From Lachnospiraceae bacterium UBA7199 (GTDB lineage Bacteria; Bacillota; Clostridia; Lachnospirales; Lachnospiraceae), in NCBI GenBank assembly GCA_002490775.1, contig DKUR01000083.1, positions 1 to 43,218 on the forward strand: a stretch of DNA of 43,218 nt. The letters run 5' to 3'. The notes under the pieces are model-generated. The model worked only from the letters and a program-made list of their open reading frames with translations. It made no database searches and was not told where the DNA came from. Of this stretch, positions 32,425 to 41,255 are shown piece after piece. Positions within the stretch are counted from its first letter, which is position 1. Each line of letters opens with the position of its first letter. The translations under genes were made by a program, and so were the position numbers.

Positions 32425-33531
32425 TTAAATCTTAATCAACTCATACTCTCTGCTTCCAATTCCGATTTTTTCCGCATGTTCCAAACAGCTTTTCCAGTTG
32501 GTTGAAGGTGCCGAATCGGTAAAGTGATCATGATGGACATGAGGCATTCGGTCTAACTGGCTGCCTGCAATTACCGGCTGCCTGTTTACTGCATCAGCAC
32601 AGGCCATATCCAGCGCTACCGGATCAAAGGAAGCAAACATTCCAACATCCGGCACAATGGGAATATCATTTTCCGCATGACAGTCGCAGTTAGGAGAAAC
32701 GTCTATTACAAGGCTGATATGGAAATGCGGTCTGCCTGATAAAACAGCTTTGCTGTACTCAGCAATCTTATAATTTAAAATATCATTGCTTTCATCTGTA
32801 GCCGGGCAGACTGCATCCATAGGACACACTCCAATGCACCTTCCACAGCCTACACACTTATTATGATCAATGGATGCTTTTCCGTCCGTAATGGATGGCG
32901 CATCATGTGCACATATTTTTATGCATCTCCCGCAGCCTACACATGCGTCTTGGTTTATGTAAGGTTTTCCAGCACTGTGCATCTCCATTTTTCCGGCTCT
33001 TGAACCACAGCCCATGCCAATATTTTTGAGTGCGCCGCCAAATCCTGTTGCCTCATGGCCTTTAAAATGAGTCAGGGAAATAACAATATCTGCATCCATA
33101 ATGGCACGCCCGATCTTTGCTTCCTTAATATACTCACCATCCTCTACAGGCACCAGTTCTTCGTCTGTTCCTTTAAGACCATCTGCAATAATCACATGAC
33201 ACCCTGTAGAAAAAGGAGAAAATCCATTGGTATATGCTGTATCCAAATGATCTAACGCATTTTTTCTTCCACCAACATAAAGAGTGTTGCAGTCAGTTAA
33301 AAAAGCCTTTCCTCCCAGTTCCTGCACCACCTTAACCACCACCGCTGCATAGTTAGGCCGAAGGTAAGCCAAATTTCCCGGCTCTCCAAAATGGATTTTT
33401 ACTGCGGCATATTTATTCTTAAAATCAATACTTCCCATACCAGCAGTTTTAATCAATCTTTCCAGTTTCTGCGGCAGATTTTCCGTAAAAGAAGTCCGTA
33501 GATCCGTGTAATATACTTTCGATTTTTCCAT
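32425..33531 (-). CDS. DUF362 protein with two 4Fe-4S clusters
   Basis: 368 residues: an N-terminal DUF362 domain (with AVKIHFGEPGNLAYLRP and HFKGHEATGFGGALKNIGMG), a ferredoxin-like insert with two Cys-x2-Cys-x2-Cys-x3-Cys sets (CVGCGRCIKIC and CVGCGRCIGVCP), then the rest of DUF362. The reaction is unknown; the clusters suggest electron transfer in the cytosol. I chose the ATG at 33531, with SD GGAGAGGG; an in-frame ATG 12 codons upstream is less well placed. It is a single-gene unit with its own terminator. Common in anaerobic Clostridia. Confidence 0.9.
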   Translation of the reverse strand: MEKSKVYYTDLRTSFTENLPQKLERLIKTAGMGSIDFKNKYAAVKIHFGEPGNLAYLRPNYAAVVVKVVQELGGKAFLTDCNTLYVGGRKNALDHLDTAYTNGFSPFSTGCHVIIADGLKGTDEELVPVEDGEYIKEAKIGRAIMDADIVISLTHFKGHEATGFGGALKNIGMGCGSRAGKMEMHSAGKPYINQDACVGCGRCIKICAHDAPSITDGKASIDHNKCVGCGRCIGVCPMDAVCPATDESNDILNYKIAEYSKAVLSGRPHFHISLVIDVSPNCDCHAENDIPIVPDVGMFASFDPVALDMACADAVNRQPVIAGSQLDRMPHVHHDHFTDSAPSTNWKSCLEHAEKIGIGSREYELIKI

Positions 33532-33616
33532 AACCCTCTCCTTTATTTTTGATATGCTCTTTTCCATAAGTATAATACAAGGGAGCTTTTTATTCCAGAA
33601 GAATTTCGGCTTGTTA

Positions 33617-34996
33617 CTATGCCCTCATCCCCCTGCACCGTCTCAGCCAGCTACCTCTTAAATAATAAACAATAAATAAAACAGATGTCACCGTCCAGGT
33701 AAGCGGGTAACTGAAAGCAACTGTAGAAATCTCGGGACGAAGTGGAACTACTACCAGCGTCCATACCACACGCAGGGCGCAGACGCCAACTCCTGTCATA
33801 AGCATAGGAGGCAGCGCATCTCCACAGCCTCTTGTAGTGCCACCTAAAATCTCAATACAGATATAGGTAATATAACTAGGGGAAATAACCCACATCATCC
33901 GTAAGCCTATCGCCACTACATCAGGATCATCCGTAAACATATGGAAGAAAAACCTGCCCCCGGCAAGCACAATCCCACTCAGCAGCAGGCTGGTAAAAGC
34001 CGCCATTCCCAGGCAAATCCGCACACTCTTCTTAATACGGTCATATTTTCCTGCTCCGAAATTCTGTCCTGCAAAGGTTGTGATTGCAACACCGTATGCC
34101 GCCACAATCATCCAAAAAATACCATCTACCTTGCCATAGGCTGTCCATGCCGCAATGGTATCTGTACCAAAAGAATTAATGCTTGACTGAATAATCAAAT
34201 TTGACAAAGAATACATAGTTGACTGAATTCCTGCCGGCAGTCCAATACGTATAATATTGTGAAGGAGCACTGGCGAAAAGCGAATCTCCTTTAGATACAG
34301 CTTGTAAGAATCCTGGGTTCTTAATAAAACAGCCATTACCATAAGCGCACTGATTACTTGTGACAGCGCAGTAGCTACCGCCACACCAACTACTCCCATT
34401 TTCAACACCGGAACAAAAAGAATATCCAATATGATATTGGCGATACAAGATAAAATCAAAAAGTAAAGAGGATGTTTGGAATCCCCCACAGCTCTTAAAA
34501 TCCCTGCCCCTATGTTGTAGAAAAGAGAAGGGATAACGCCAAGAAAATAAATCCGCATGTACACAATTGATGGAGAAAGAATATCTTTCGGCGTATGCAT
34601 CGCCTGCAGGGCAGCCCCAGAAAAAAGAAGCCCCAATACCATAATAACCACACCCCCTGCAATGGAAAGTGCAATGGCCGTATGAACTGTCTTTTTCACA
34701 TCTTCCTGTTTTTTTGCACCATAATACTGGGAAATGATCACAGTTGCACCGGAGGAAAGTCCCGTAAAAAAGCCGATCAGCAGATTAATCAGCGTAGCCG
34801 CCGGCCCGCCCACTGCCGCCAATGCCTCTTTCCCTACAAACTTTCCTACGATCACTGCATCTGTTGTATTATAAAGCTGTTGAAAAAAAGTTCCAAATAA
34901 AATAGGGAAAAAGAAAAAAAGGAGCTGCTTCCAAATCACGCCTTCTGTTATTTGATTGGAAATCTGATGACTGTCCGTTTTCATATTTATACCCAT
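33617..34996 (-). CDS. MATE-family multidrug/efflux transporter
   Basis: 459 residues with twelve TM helices, the standard MATE size, and family motifs such as LYNTTDAVIVGKFVGKEALAAVGG near the first helices and GLSSGATVIISQYYGAK. It has no C-terminal extension, unlike the MATE fusion at 8530. Na+ or H+ driven export of cationic compounds is the family role. I chose the ATG at 34996 after AAGGGG; the longer in-frame start at 35041 would overlap the promoter -10 box at 35040-35045. It lies between the DUF362 gene and bceB and has its own promoter. Confidence 0.92.
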   Translation of the reverse strand: MGINMKTDSHQISNQITEGVIWKQLLFFFFPILFGTFFQQLYNTTDAVIVGKFVGKEALAAVGGPAATLINLLIGFFTGLSSGATVIISQYYGAKKQEDVKKTVHTAIALSIAGGVVIMVLGLLFSGAALQAMHTPKDILSPSIVYMRIYFLGVIPSLFYNIGAGILRAVGDSKHPLYFLILSCIANIILDILFVPVLKMGVVGVAVATALSQVISALMVMAVLLRTQDSYKLYLKEIRFSPVLLHNIIRIGLPAGIQSTMYSLSNLIIQSSINSFGTDTIAAWTAYGKVDGIFWMIVAAYGVAITTFAGQNFGAGKYDRIKKSVRICLGMAAFTSLLLSGIVLAGGRFFFHMFTDDPDVVAIGLRMMWVISPSYITYICIEILGGTTRGCGDALPPMLMTGVGVCALRVVWTLVVVPLRPEISTVAFSYPLTWTVTSVLFIVYYLRGSWLRRCRGMRA

Positions 34997-35039
34997 GCCT
35001 TCCCCTTGGTGATCATTTTCAATATTCTTTCCAGCAAAC

Positions 35040-35068
35040 ATTATATTCTTTTATTGAACTACCTTCAA
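35040..35068 (-). promoter_or_regulatory. Sigma-A promoter of the MATE gene
   Basis: TTGAAG (35063-35068), a 17-base spacer and a perfect TATAAT (35040-35045) on the minus strand, about 40 bases before the MATE start. Confidence 0.7.
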
Positions 35069-35095
35069 GTAAAAAACTCCCACAAAATAAACTTC

Positions 35096-37048
35096 TTAAT
35101 CCGGCAGAACATTCCGTTTAAGGCTGGTATATGCCAGCAGAATATAGACACCAAAAATCAGGAAAAACAACCCTAAGGAAATTCCTGCAATCACCGCCGG
35201 ATGGCTTCCTCCCACCATAATTCCCGGTTCAACCAAACCTGCTAAATTAACAATAAAAGGAACACCGATTAGTACCGGCGGTATGGCAGGCATAGCATAG
35301 TAAATAAAAAATTGATTTCTCAGGGCTTGACTCATTTCCCTTCGTTCCATTCCCAGCTTACGAAGCAGTTCAAACTGCCTTTTATAATGATTTGTTTCAC
35401 TAAGCTGTTGAATTGTAAGAATAACAGCGGCTGTCATGGTAAGCACAAGGGCCAGATAAAACAATGGAAATACCATCATCGCTGTCATTACCGCCACATC
35501 TGCTTCCTCCTTTGCCTTGCTATGAAATACGGTATTATCATATCCATTATGCTCCCACTCGTTATAAAGCAACTGTTCCAAAGTATTATATTGCTCTTCG
35601 CTTACCTGCTCTTTCGTCAAAACAGTATACATTACATGGCTGATGGGACAGACCTCTGCTACTTTGTCAGGAACTACCACGATAAATCCAAATCCGTTTC
35701 CGCTGTTTTCATATAAATGTTGGGCAAAGTCCTCCGTACAAATTTCTTTTAGGGTAAATTCTTCTCCTCCAAAAGAAATCACCTGGTTCCAATTCTTCAA
35801 TACCTTTTCCACATAGGGCTGACAGTGGATTAAATATTGTCCCTCTTTCAGCGTTACCGGCGGATATCCCAGCATATCCCGGAGCGCATCATAATCACTC
35901 TTTCCCATAACAGGATCATACTCATAAACGCGATAGTATCCTGTATTTGATGACACAAAATCAGTCATGTCATCATTATCCGATAAATAAATGTTATACT
36001 GCCTGCTGTCTTTTACAGAAATATTTTTCAATATATAATTTTGGCAGACTTTAAATGTTTCTTCCTTCTCGTCATTAGCGCTTAAAATCAAATCAAAACA
36101 GCTATTTGGCTTTGCCCGATTTTGAAGAATAGAGCGGAAAATCATTCCAGTTCCCTCTGAAATAATGCAGGCTGTAAAAAGCAGGGCAATTGTGGCCATA
36201 ATAATCCCCATTGCCGCCAATTTACTGGTCAGCATTCGAAACACCAGTAAGTTTCGATTTTGATATTTACGCGCAGGATACTTGTCAAAAAATGCCGGAA
36301 CTCCAGAAGCAAAGCTTAAGAAAAATCCATAGAGAAAGACAATAATGCACCCGGCGCCAATTATCCCAAACAGCATTCCATCTGTCATAAGTAAAAAAGT
36401 TCCCAAAACACCTATTATAATAGAAGCAGCAAAAATTTTACGCCGCCTGCTGCTTGTCTTAATCACTGCATCCTCGTTTTGCCTGTCAAAATAAATAAGA
36501 TCATAAATTTTCATTCGGCGGATGCGCCTTAAGCTTTTCAACTGGGCAAACAGATAGATCAATACAAAATAAATAAGCGTCAGCCCTATTGCTTTTACAG
36601 AAAAGAAAAAGGAAAAATAATAGGGCGTTCCAAAAAGAGTGAATATGATAGCACGCAGAACCTGAAACAAAAAGTTTCCTAAAAAAATGCCAAGTACCAG
36701 AGCACATCCCCCAACTATCAGATTTTCCCAAAAAAATAATCTGGCCACCTGCCTATTTTCCAGTCCTATCAGAACATAAAGACCAAATTCACGGCTGCGC
36801 CGAGTCAACATAAAATTTGTAGTATAAGAAACCAGCCAGCTAATAATACAAACCACCACAATACTGGCCAAAACAATCATCATAGGCACTTGTGCCATTT
36901 GCTTTGACAGGCTTTGCACTTCTACAGAAAAGATCAATCCATTAAATGCATAGATCAGGGCTGCCACCATAACTATTGTAAAAAAGTAAACCAGATAGTC
37001 TCCTGCCTGGCGTTTTGCATTGCGAAGAGATAATTTAGATAACGTCAC
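35096..37048 (-). CDS. BceB-type ABC transporter permease (FtsX-like)
   Basis: 650 residues, very near the usual BceB length (about 646). It has ten TM helices with two FtsX domains: after TM1 and the TM2-4 group comes the NFMLTRRSREFGLYVLIGLENRQ coupling segment, and a large extracellular domain (about residues 310-525) lies between TM7 and TM8, a Bce hallmark. The start is a GTG at 37048, positioned 8 bases after GGAGG and overlapping the bceA stop; the upstream ATG candidates lie deep within bceA. With BceA it removes lipid II-binding peptides such as bacitracin or lantibiotics, and also acts as the sensor for BceS. Confidence 0.92.
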   Translation of the reverse strand: MTLSKLSLRNAKRQAGDYLVYFFTIVMVAALIYAFNGLIFSVEVQSLSKQMAQVPMMIVLASIVVVCIISWLVSYTTNFMLTRRSREFGLYVLIGLENRQVARLFFWENLIVGGCALVLGIFLGNFLFQVLRAIIFTLFGTPYYFSFFFSVKAIGLTLIYFVLIYLFAQLKSLRRIRRMKIYDLIYFDRQNEDAVIKTSSRRRKIFAASIIIGVLGTFLLMTDGMLFGIIGAGCIIVFLYGFFLSFASGVPAFFDKYPARKYQNRNLLVFRMLTSKLAAMGIIMATIALLFTACIISEGTGMIFRSILQNRAKPNSCFDLILSANDEKEETFKVCQNYILKNISVKDSRQYNIYLSDNDDMTDFVSSNTGYYRVYEYDPVMGKSDYDALRDMLGYPPVTLKEGQYLIHCQPYVEKVLKNWNQVISFGGEEFTLKEICTEDFAQHLYENSGNGFGFIVVVPDKVAEVCPISHVMYTVLTKEQVSEEQYNTLEQLLYNEWEHNGYDNTVFHSKAKEEADVAVMTAMMVFPLFYLALVLTMTAAVILTIQQLSETNHYKRQFELLRKLGMERREMSQALRNQFFIYYAMPAIPPVLIGVPFIVNLAGLVEPGIMVGGSHPAVIAGISLGLFFLIFGVYILLAYTSLKRNVLPD

Positions 37049-37793
37049 TGATATCACCTCCCAGCAAAGCCAGAACATCCAAAATCTCATGGTAAAATAC
37101 TGCTCTGCCTCTCTCCCCCCGCAGCAGTTCATTGAAAATGCGCCCATCCTTTAAAAACAATACCCGTCTGGCATAACTGGCACTATAGGCATCATGTGTC
37201 ACCATGAGAATGGTAGCACCCATCTCCTTGTTCATCTGCGTCATAATTTCTAAAAGATTCTTGGAAGATTTGGAATCAAGGGCTCCTGTAGGTTCATCCG
37301 CCAACAATAGCGACTGCCCGGCCACCATCGCCCTTCCGCAGGCGGCACGCTGTTTTTGTCCGCCGGAAACCTGATAAGGAAATTTGCTTAAAACATCACT
37401 GATTCCCAGCTTTTGCGCTACTTCATCCACTTTCTTTTTAACACTCTGGGGATTATCGTGATTCAGGGATAAGGCAAGCCCAATATTTTCTTCAATTGTC
37501 AATGTATCCAGCAGATTAAAATCCTGAAATACAAATCCCAGCTTTTCCCTGCGGAATCTGGCCAACTCTTCTGCCGGCAGTTCCGCAATACTTTCTCTGT
37601 CCAATAAAATATCTCCTGAACTTACTGTATCAATCGTGGAAATACAGTTAAGCAAAGTAGTCTTACCGCTGCCCGACGCTCCCATAATAGCAATAAATTC
37701 TCCATCTGCCACATCAAAGCTGACGCGGTCTAAAGCCTTGGTAACATGATTTTTGCTTCCATAATATTTTTCGATATTTTTTACCTGTAACAT
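37035..37793 (-). CDS. BceA-type ABC transporter ATP-binding protein
   Basis: 252 residues with Walker A GASGSGKTT, Q-loop VFQDFNLLDTLT, signature VSGGQKQRAA and Walker B LLLADEPTGALD. Typical of the MacB/BceA group of peptide-detoxification transporters. The SD AAGGAGG is strong. The first gene of the bceAB pair; its end overlaps the start of bceB. Upstream is a palindrome matching the BceR-type operator. Confidence 0.95.
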   Translation of the reverse strand: MLQVKNIEKYYGSKNHVTKALDRVSFDVADGEFIAIMGASGSGKTTLLNCISTIDTVSSGDILLDRESIAELPAEELARFRREKLGFVFQDFNLLDTLTIEENIGLALSLNHDNPQSVKKKVDEVAQKLGISDVLSKFPYQVSGGQKQRAACGRAMVAGQSLLLADEPTGALDSKSSKNLLEIMTQMNKEMGATILMVTHDAYSASYARRVLFLKDGRIFNELLRGERGRAVFYHEILDVLALLGGDISDVI

Positions 37794-37865
37794 ATAATCG
37801 CCTCCTTTATAGCCCTATCCTATACCAGAAGCAAAAATCCTTGTATTGAATTGGTATTGACTTTT

Positions 37866-37881
37866 CTTACAATATTGTAAG
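37866..37881. promoter_or_regulatory. Probable BceR operator upstream of bceAB
   Basis: CTTACAATATTGTAAG is a perfect 16-bp palindrome containing TTACA-N4-TGTAA, the arrangement reported for BceR-like regulators. It overlaps the stop codon of the sensor kinase gene and lies about 75 bases upstream of bceA, suitable for activation of a bceAB promoter in the gap (37794-37866). Confidence 0.7.
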
Positions 37882-38877
37882 ATTATCTTTTGCGGGAAAA
37901 GTGAGAATGATTTCCGTCCCTTTGAAGACTTCTGATGTGATCTGTAAATCTATTTCAAGGCACTCTGCAAGCCTGCGGCTAAGATAAAGCCCCATTCCTG
38001 TTGCACCTCCCCGGGTACGACCGTTGCTTCCTGTAAACCCTTTATCAAAAACCCGGGGCAGCTCATGAGGATAAATTCCGATCCCATTATCACACACAGT
38101 TAACTGTACCCGCTTCCCAAGACATCTCCCTGACATAATAATAACCGGATTATCACTTCTATACCGTACCGCATTTTGCAGAAGCTGCCCTAAAATAAAT
38201 ACAGTCCATTTTTCATCGGTATAAACAAGCTGCTCCAAATTTTCAGTATCCACACGGACATTATTTTGCATGAGCAGACTGCGGTGAGTATCAATTGCCT
38301 GCATCACAATTGACGCAAGACTGGTTGCACGGACAATAAAATCTTTTTCCGGACTTTCCGCCCGCGCATAAAACAAAGACCTCTCCACATGTGCTTCAAT
38401 TTGGGCAAGTTCCTTCAAAAGTTTCCTCCGCGTTTCCCGATCAACACTGTTGCAAATCAATCCTGCTATCGTAATAGGCGCTTTCACTTCATGAACCCAG
38501 CTTTCCACATATTCCCGATACTCACGCTGTGCCGCCTGGGCATCCGATACAGAGCTGATCATGTCCCGTCCTGCTCTTTTCATCAAATCCTGCAATCTGC
38601 GCTCATAATTATTTCGAGGTTTAGGAATGCACTCTGAAAATATATACTTTTTATCCAATCCTTCCATAATACTTTCCAGTTCTTTTAATCGGGATCGGTA
38701 TCGCCAAAATTCTGCGCCCAGCATACAAAAGGATACCGCAAACCAGCCAATTCCTAAAAGAATTACGATTCCTGCCTGGGTACCAGTGAGCAGCAAAAAC
38801 AATGCTGCTGATGCTGCAAAGACCGTCTGCAGAACAAGACGCTCCAGATGGTCTGATAAAAATTCCATCAAGGTCAT
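37867..38877 (-). CDS. BceS-type sensor histidine kinase
   Basis: 336 residues, short with two adjacent TM helices (about 15-31 and 36-53), almost no extracellular loop, and a cytoplasmic kinase core. The phospho-acceptor His129 is in SWVHEVKAPI, a Bce-type H-box, and the ATP-binding motifs are DNGIGIYPHELPRVFDKGFTG and GMGLYLSRRLAE. Such intramembrane-sensing kinases rely on BceAB to detect the peptide. The ATG overlaps the stop of the response regulator gene (ATGA). Confidence 0.95.
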   Translation of the reverse strand: MTLMEFLSDHLERLVLQTVFAASAALFLLLTGTQAGIVILLGIGWFAVSFCMLGAEFWRYRSRLKELESIMEGLDKKYIFSECIPKPRNNYERRLQDLMKRAGRDMISSVSDAQAAQREYREYVESWVHEVKAPITIAGLICNSVDRETRRKLLKELAQIEAHVERSLFYARAESPEKDFIVRATSLASIVMQAIDTHRSLLMQNNVRVDTENLEQLVYTDEKWTVFILGQLLQNAVRYRSDNPVIIMSGRCLGKRVQLTVCDNGIGIYPHELPRVFDKGFTGSNGRTRGGATGMGLYLSRRLAECLEIDLQITSEVFKGTEIILTFPAKDNLTIL

Positions 38878-39539
38878 AACTGATACCCCATTCCCCGGCG
38901 TGTTTTAATCAGATCTTCCATTCCCAGCTCTGCAAGTTTTCCCCGAAGCCGGGTTACATTGACGCTGAGAGTATTGTCATCAATATAGATCTGACTGTCC
39001 CATAAAGTTTCCATTAAATCTGCACGGGAAATAATTTTCCCATCGCATTGCATAAGGCAGGCTAATATCTGCAGTTCATTGCGTGTTAATACCACCTTTT
39101 TATTTTTTGCTGATACAATTCCCTTCGTCAAATCAAGACGTAGTCCGGCTGCCTCTATTATTTCAGGTTCACTTACCCCTGTCTTTCTACGGAGAGCAGC
39201 CTTAATTCGAGCCAGAAGCACAGGAATATTATATGGTTTTGTAATATAATCATCGCCGCCCAGACTAAGCGCTCTTACCTCATCTAAACTACAGTCCCTG
39301 CTGGTAACAAAAATAACCGGCGCATTTACAGAATTTTTAAGGCTGACGCACAAAGAAAAACCATCTTTACCAGGCAGTCCAATATCCAATAAAATCAAAT
39401 CTGGCTGTTCCTTCTGCGCCTGTTCCTGAATATCTGTAAAATCTGCGGCCACTAAAGGATGATAGCCCTCATTTTTAAGCAAAAAAGCCAATTCTTCACG
39501 AATAGAAGGATCATCCTCTATAATCATTATTTTTTGCAT
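38874..39539 (-). CDS. BceR-type response regulator (OmpR family)
   Basis: 221 residues: a receiver domain (1-115) with the phospho-acceptor Asp52 (LLDIGLPGKDG), Thr and Lys of the switch (VTSRD and ITKPYN), and an OmpR-type winged helix (about 128-221, ending RRGMGYQL). Predicted to activate bceAB through the palindrome at 37866. SD AAGGGG, about 10 bases from the ATG. Follows the acetyltransferase gene by 30 bases and overlaps bceS. Confidence 0.96.
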   Translation of the reverse strand: MQKIMIIEDDPSIREELAFLLKNEGYHPLVAADFTDIQEQAQKEQPDLILLDIGLPGKDGFSLCVSLKNSVNAPVIFVTSRDCSLDEVRALSLGGDDYITKPYNIPVLLARIKAALRRKTGVSEPEIIEAAGLRLDLTKGIVSAKNKKVVLTRNELQILACLMQCDGKIISRADLMETLWDSQIYIDDNTLSVNVTRLRGKLAELGMEDLIKTRRGMGYQL

Positions 39540-39569
39540 CCTGAAAATTCCCCTTATAAATCTTTTTTG

Positions 39570-40175
39570 CTATATATTTATTTTTCTGTCTTTGTAATAG
39601 TATTCCCTGTCGTGCTCATCAATCTCACGCATTACCCTGCATGGATTTCCAACTGCAACAACATTTGCAGGAATATCTTTCGTAACTATGCTCCCAGCTC
39701 CTATTACTGTATTGTCTCCGATCGTAACTCCGGGCATAATAATAGCGCCTGCACCAATCCAACAGTTTCTGCCAATATGTACCGGCATATTATATTGATA
39801 TACCTGCTCACGAAGCTCTGGCAAAATAGGATGTCCGGCAGTTGCAATGGTTACATTTGGTCCAAGCATAGTATAATCGCCAACATAAATATGTGTATCA
39901 TCTACACATGTTAAATGATAATTTGCATAAACCATATTCCCAAAATGACAATGATGCCCTCCAAAATTTGCATAAAAAGGTGCCTCAATATATACTCCCT
40001 CTCCACAGTCACCAAGCATATCTTTTAACATTTCCATTCTTTTTTCCGTTTCTGAGGGTTTTGTCATATTGTAGTCACACAGCTTATCCTGATAAATTAC
40101 CTGCTCTTTCATAATTTCTTCATCTCCCGGAAGATAAAGTTCTCCGGTATGCATCTTTTCTTTCATCTCGCTCAT
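39570..40175 (-). CDS. Sugar O-acetyltransferase (maltose/galactoside acetyltransferase type)
   Basis: 201 residues with an N-terminal Mac domain (about 5-60: KEKMHTGELYLPGD) and a left-handed beta-helix made of hexapeptide repeats, with NFGGHHCHFG, the catalytic-type His in ATAGHP, and GRNCWIGAGAIIMPGVTIGDNTVIGAGS. Acetyl-CoA dependent acetylation of maltose, galactosides or similar sugars is the family role; substrate is not decided. The SD AAAGGA is adequate. It ends 30 bases before bceR; a shared transcript is possible but a functional link is not obvious. Confidence 0.93.
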   Translation of the reverse strand: MSEMKEKMHTGELYLPGDEEIMKEQVIYQDKLCDYNMTKPSETEKRMEMLKDMLGDCGEGVYIEAPFYANFGGHHCHFGNMVYANYHLTCVDDTHIYVGDYTMLGPNVTIATAGHPILPELREQVYQYNMPVHIGRNCWIGAGAIIMPGVTIGDNTVIGAGSIVTKDIPANVVAVGNPCRVMREIDEHDREYYYKDRKINI

Positions 40176-40267
40176 TTTTCTTTCCTTTCATTTGTTAAAT
40201 GATTCAGCTATTTAAATGCACTCAAACACCCTATCGGCATTGTAACACACCACAATATTATTGTATA

Positions 40268-40310
40268 GTAAACAACGGATGCCGGGCTTTGCCAGTATCC
40301 TTATGTTAAG
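40268..40310. repeat. Intergenic palindromic repeat, locus E (single copy)
   Basis: One copy with flanks GTAAACAACG and CTTATGTTAAG and core GGATGCCGGGC-TTT-GCCAGTATCC. The interval 40176-40477 holds this copy and the Hsp20 terminator, with no gene. Confidence 0.8.
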
Positions 40311-40342
40311 TCAAATCCCCCGCTTGGCTCGTTGCCCGCGGA

Positions 40343-40386
40343 AATAAAAGTGGACAGAAGTTTAGATTACTCATAACTCTGTCCAC
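40343..40386 (-). terminator. Terminator of the Hsp20 gene
   Basis: GTGGACAGAAGTT (40350-40362) pairs with AACTCTGTCCAC (40375-40386) with one bulge; on the minus strand it is followed by TTTTATTT. It lies about 90 bases past the Hsp20 stop. Confidence 0.65.
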
Positions 40387-40477
40387 AAATAATATCTATT
40401 CTTTTTTTAATGAAATGGCATCAGGCCAGCCTCTCTTCCATAAAGGCATCGCTTTCCTTTGCCTGCAAAAACTGTTA

Positions 40478-40951
40478 TTATCCTTCAATGGAAATATATT
40501 TCTTCTCAGGTACTTTTGCTTTTTCATTTTCTGGTTTGGGAATACATAACTTTAGCACGCCATTTTCATACTTTGCATGAATATCTTCCTCTTTTATATC
40601 ATCTCCTATATAGAAAGATCTGCTCATGCTGCCGGCATAACGTTCTTTGCGAACAAATTTACCTTCTTTTTCTCCTTCCTCTTGGTCAAACCCTTTTGAA
40701 GCAGTAATGGTCAGACAGCCATCTCTTAATTCCAAAGATAATTCATCTTTCTTAAACCCAGGCAGATCAATATCTACTTCATAATGCTCATCATGCTCCT
40801 GCACATCAGTTTTCATCATATTTTCCCCATGACGTCCGTACAGCTTTTTCTGCGCTTTCTGTATCGCTTTATCATCGAATACAGGAAAATCAAAAAATCC
40901 ATCAAATAAATCATCAAATAAATTTTCTCCATAAATACTTGGTCTTAACAT
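40478..40951 (-). CDS. Hsp20/alpha-crystallin small heat shock protein
   Basis: ATP-independent holdase chaperone that keeps unfolding proteins soluble. 157 residues: an N-terminal arm with LFDDLFDGFFDFP, the alpha-crystallin domain (about 48-145) with DVQEHDEHYEVDIDLPGFKKDEL and the ENGVLKLCIPKP box, and a C-terminal tail ending in an I-x-I type ISIEG. The ATG at 40951 has an AGGAGA SD. It has its own terminator, and a perfect CIRCE element upstream places it under HrcA control, although hrcA itself is not in view. Confidence 0.95.
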   Translation of the reverse strand: MLRPSIYGENLFDDLFDGFFDFPVFDDKAIQKAQKKLYGRHGENMMKTDVQEHDEHYEVDIDLPGFKKDELSLELRDGCLTITASKGFDQEEGEKEGKFVRKERYAGSMSRSFYIGDDIKEEDIHAKYENGVLKLCIPKPENEKAKVPEKKYISIEG

Positions 40952-41053
40952 AAGTCATCTCTCCTTTTCATCTTTGTTTATAAAATTGTTTTGTTTCCAA
41001 TATTCATGAACTGGAAGAAAAGCCTTTTGCTTTTTGTATCTCTTCCTTTGTTC

Positions 41054-41075
41054 TATATGTGTTATAACACATATA
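41054..41075. promoter_or_regulatory. 22-bp perfect palindrome at the Hsp20 -10 region
   Basis: The halves TATATGTGTTA and TAACACATATA form a perfect palindrome that abuts the CIRCE element and contains the -10 box. It may be a second operator or simply a 5' hairpin near the transcript start. Confidence 0.5.
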
Positions 41076-41089
41076 TTAGCACTCGTCAA
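41061..41089 (-). promoter_or_regulatory. Sigma-A promoter of the Hsp20 gene
   Basis: TTGACG (41084-41089) lies inside the CIRCE spacer, followed by a 17-base spacer and TATAAC (41061-41066). HrcA bound to CIRCE would cover the -35 box. Confidence 0.75.
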
Positions 41090-41102
41090 TAGTGAGTGCT
41101 AA
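41076..41102. promoter_or_regulatory. CIRCE element (HrcA operator)
   Basis: TTAGCACTC, 9 bases, GAGTGCTAA: an exact match to the CIRCE consensus. It covers the -35 region of the Hsp20 promoter. Confidence 0.95.
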
Positions 41103-41126
41103 TATTTTCTGTGAACTTTTTGTGTC

Positions 41127-41156
41127 CTGTCAAATTTGACAGACACATTAGCACTC
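41127..41156. promoter_or_regulatory. Upstream palindrome plus CIRCE half-site
   Basis: CTGTCAAATTTGACAG (41127-41142) is a perfect 16-bp palindrome, followed by TTAGCACTC (41148-41156), one half of a CIRCE without its partner. Both lie upstream of the Hsp20 promoter. A second regulator may bind here, but none can be named. The interval 40952-41312 holds these elements, repeats and a terminator, with no gene. Confidence 0.45.
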
Positions 41157-41173
41157 TACGCAAACCGGCTTAT

Positions 41174-41255
41174 TGCAACAAACGCTGATGCGCTTCACGA
41201 TCTATTCTTATATTAAACAGCGGATGCCAGGCTTTGCCATCCATCCTTATGCTAA
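41174..41255. repeat. Intergenic palindromic repeat, locus F (one full and one degenerate copy)
   Basis: The full copy (41212-41255) has core GGATGCCAGGC-TTT-GCCATCCATCC and usual flanks. A degenerate copy precedes it (41174-41213, CAACAAACGCTGATGCGC... ending TTATATTAA). Confidence 0.7.

Noticed and set aside
40343..40386. The GTGGACAG inverted repeat as the end of an insertion sequence
   Set aside because: The halves are only 12 bases apart with no transposase. The T-rich run after it on the minus strand fits the Hsp20 terminator better.
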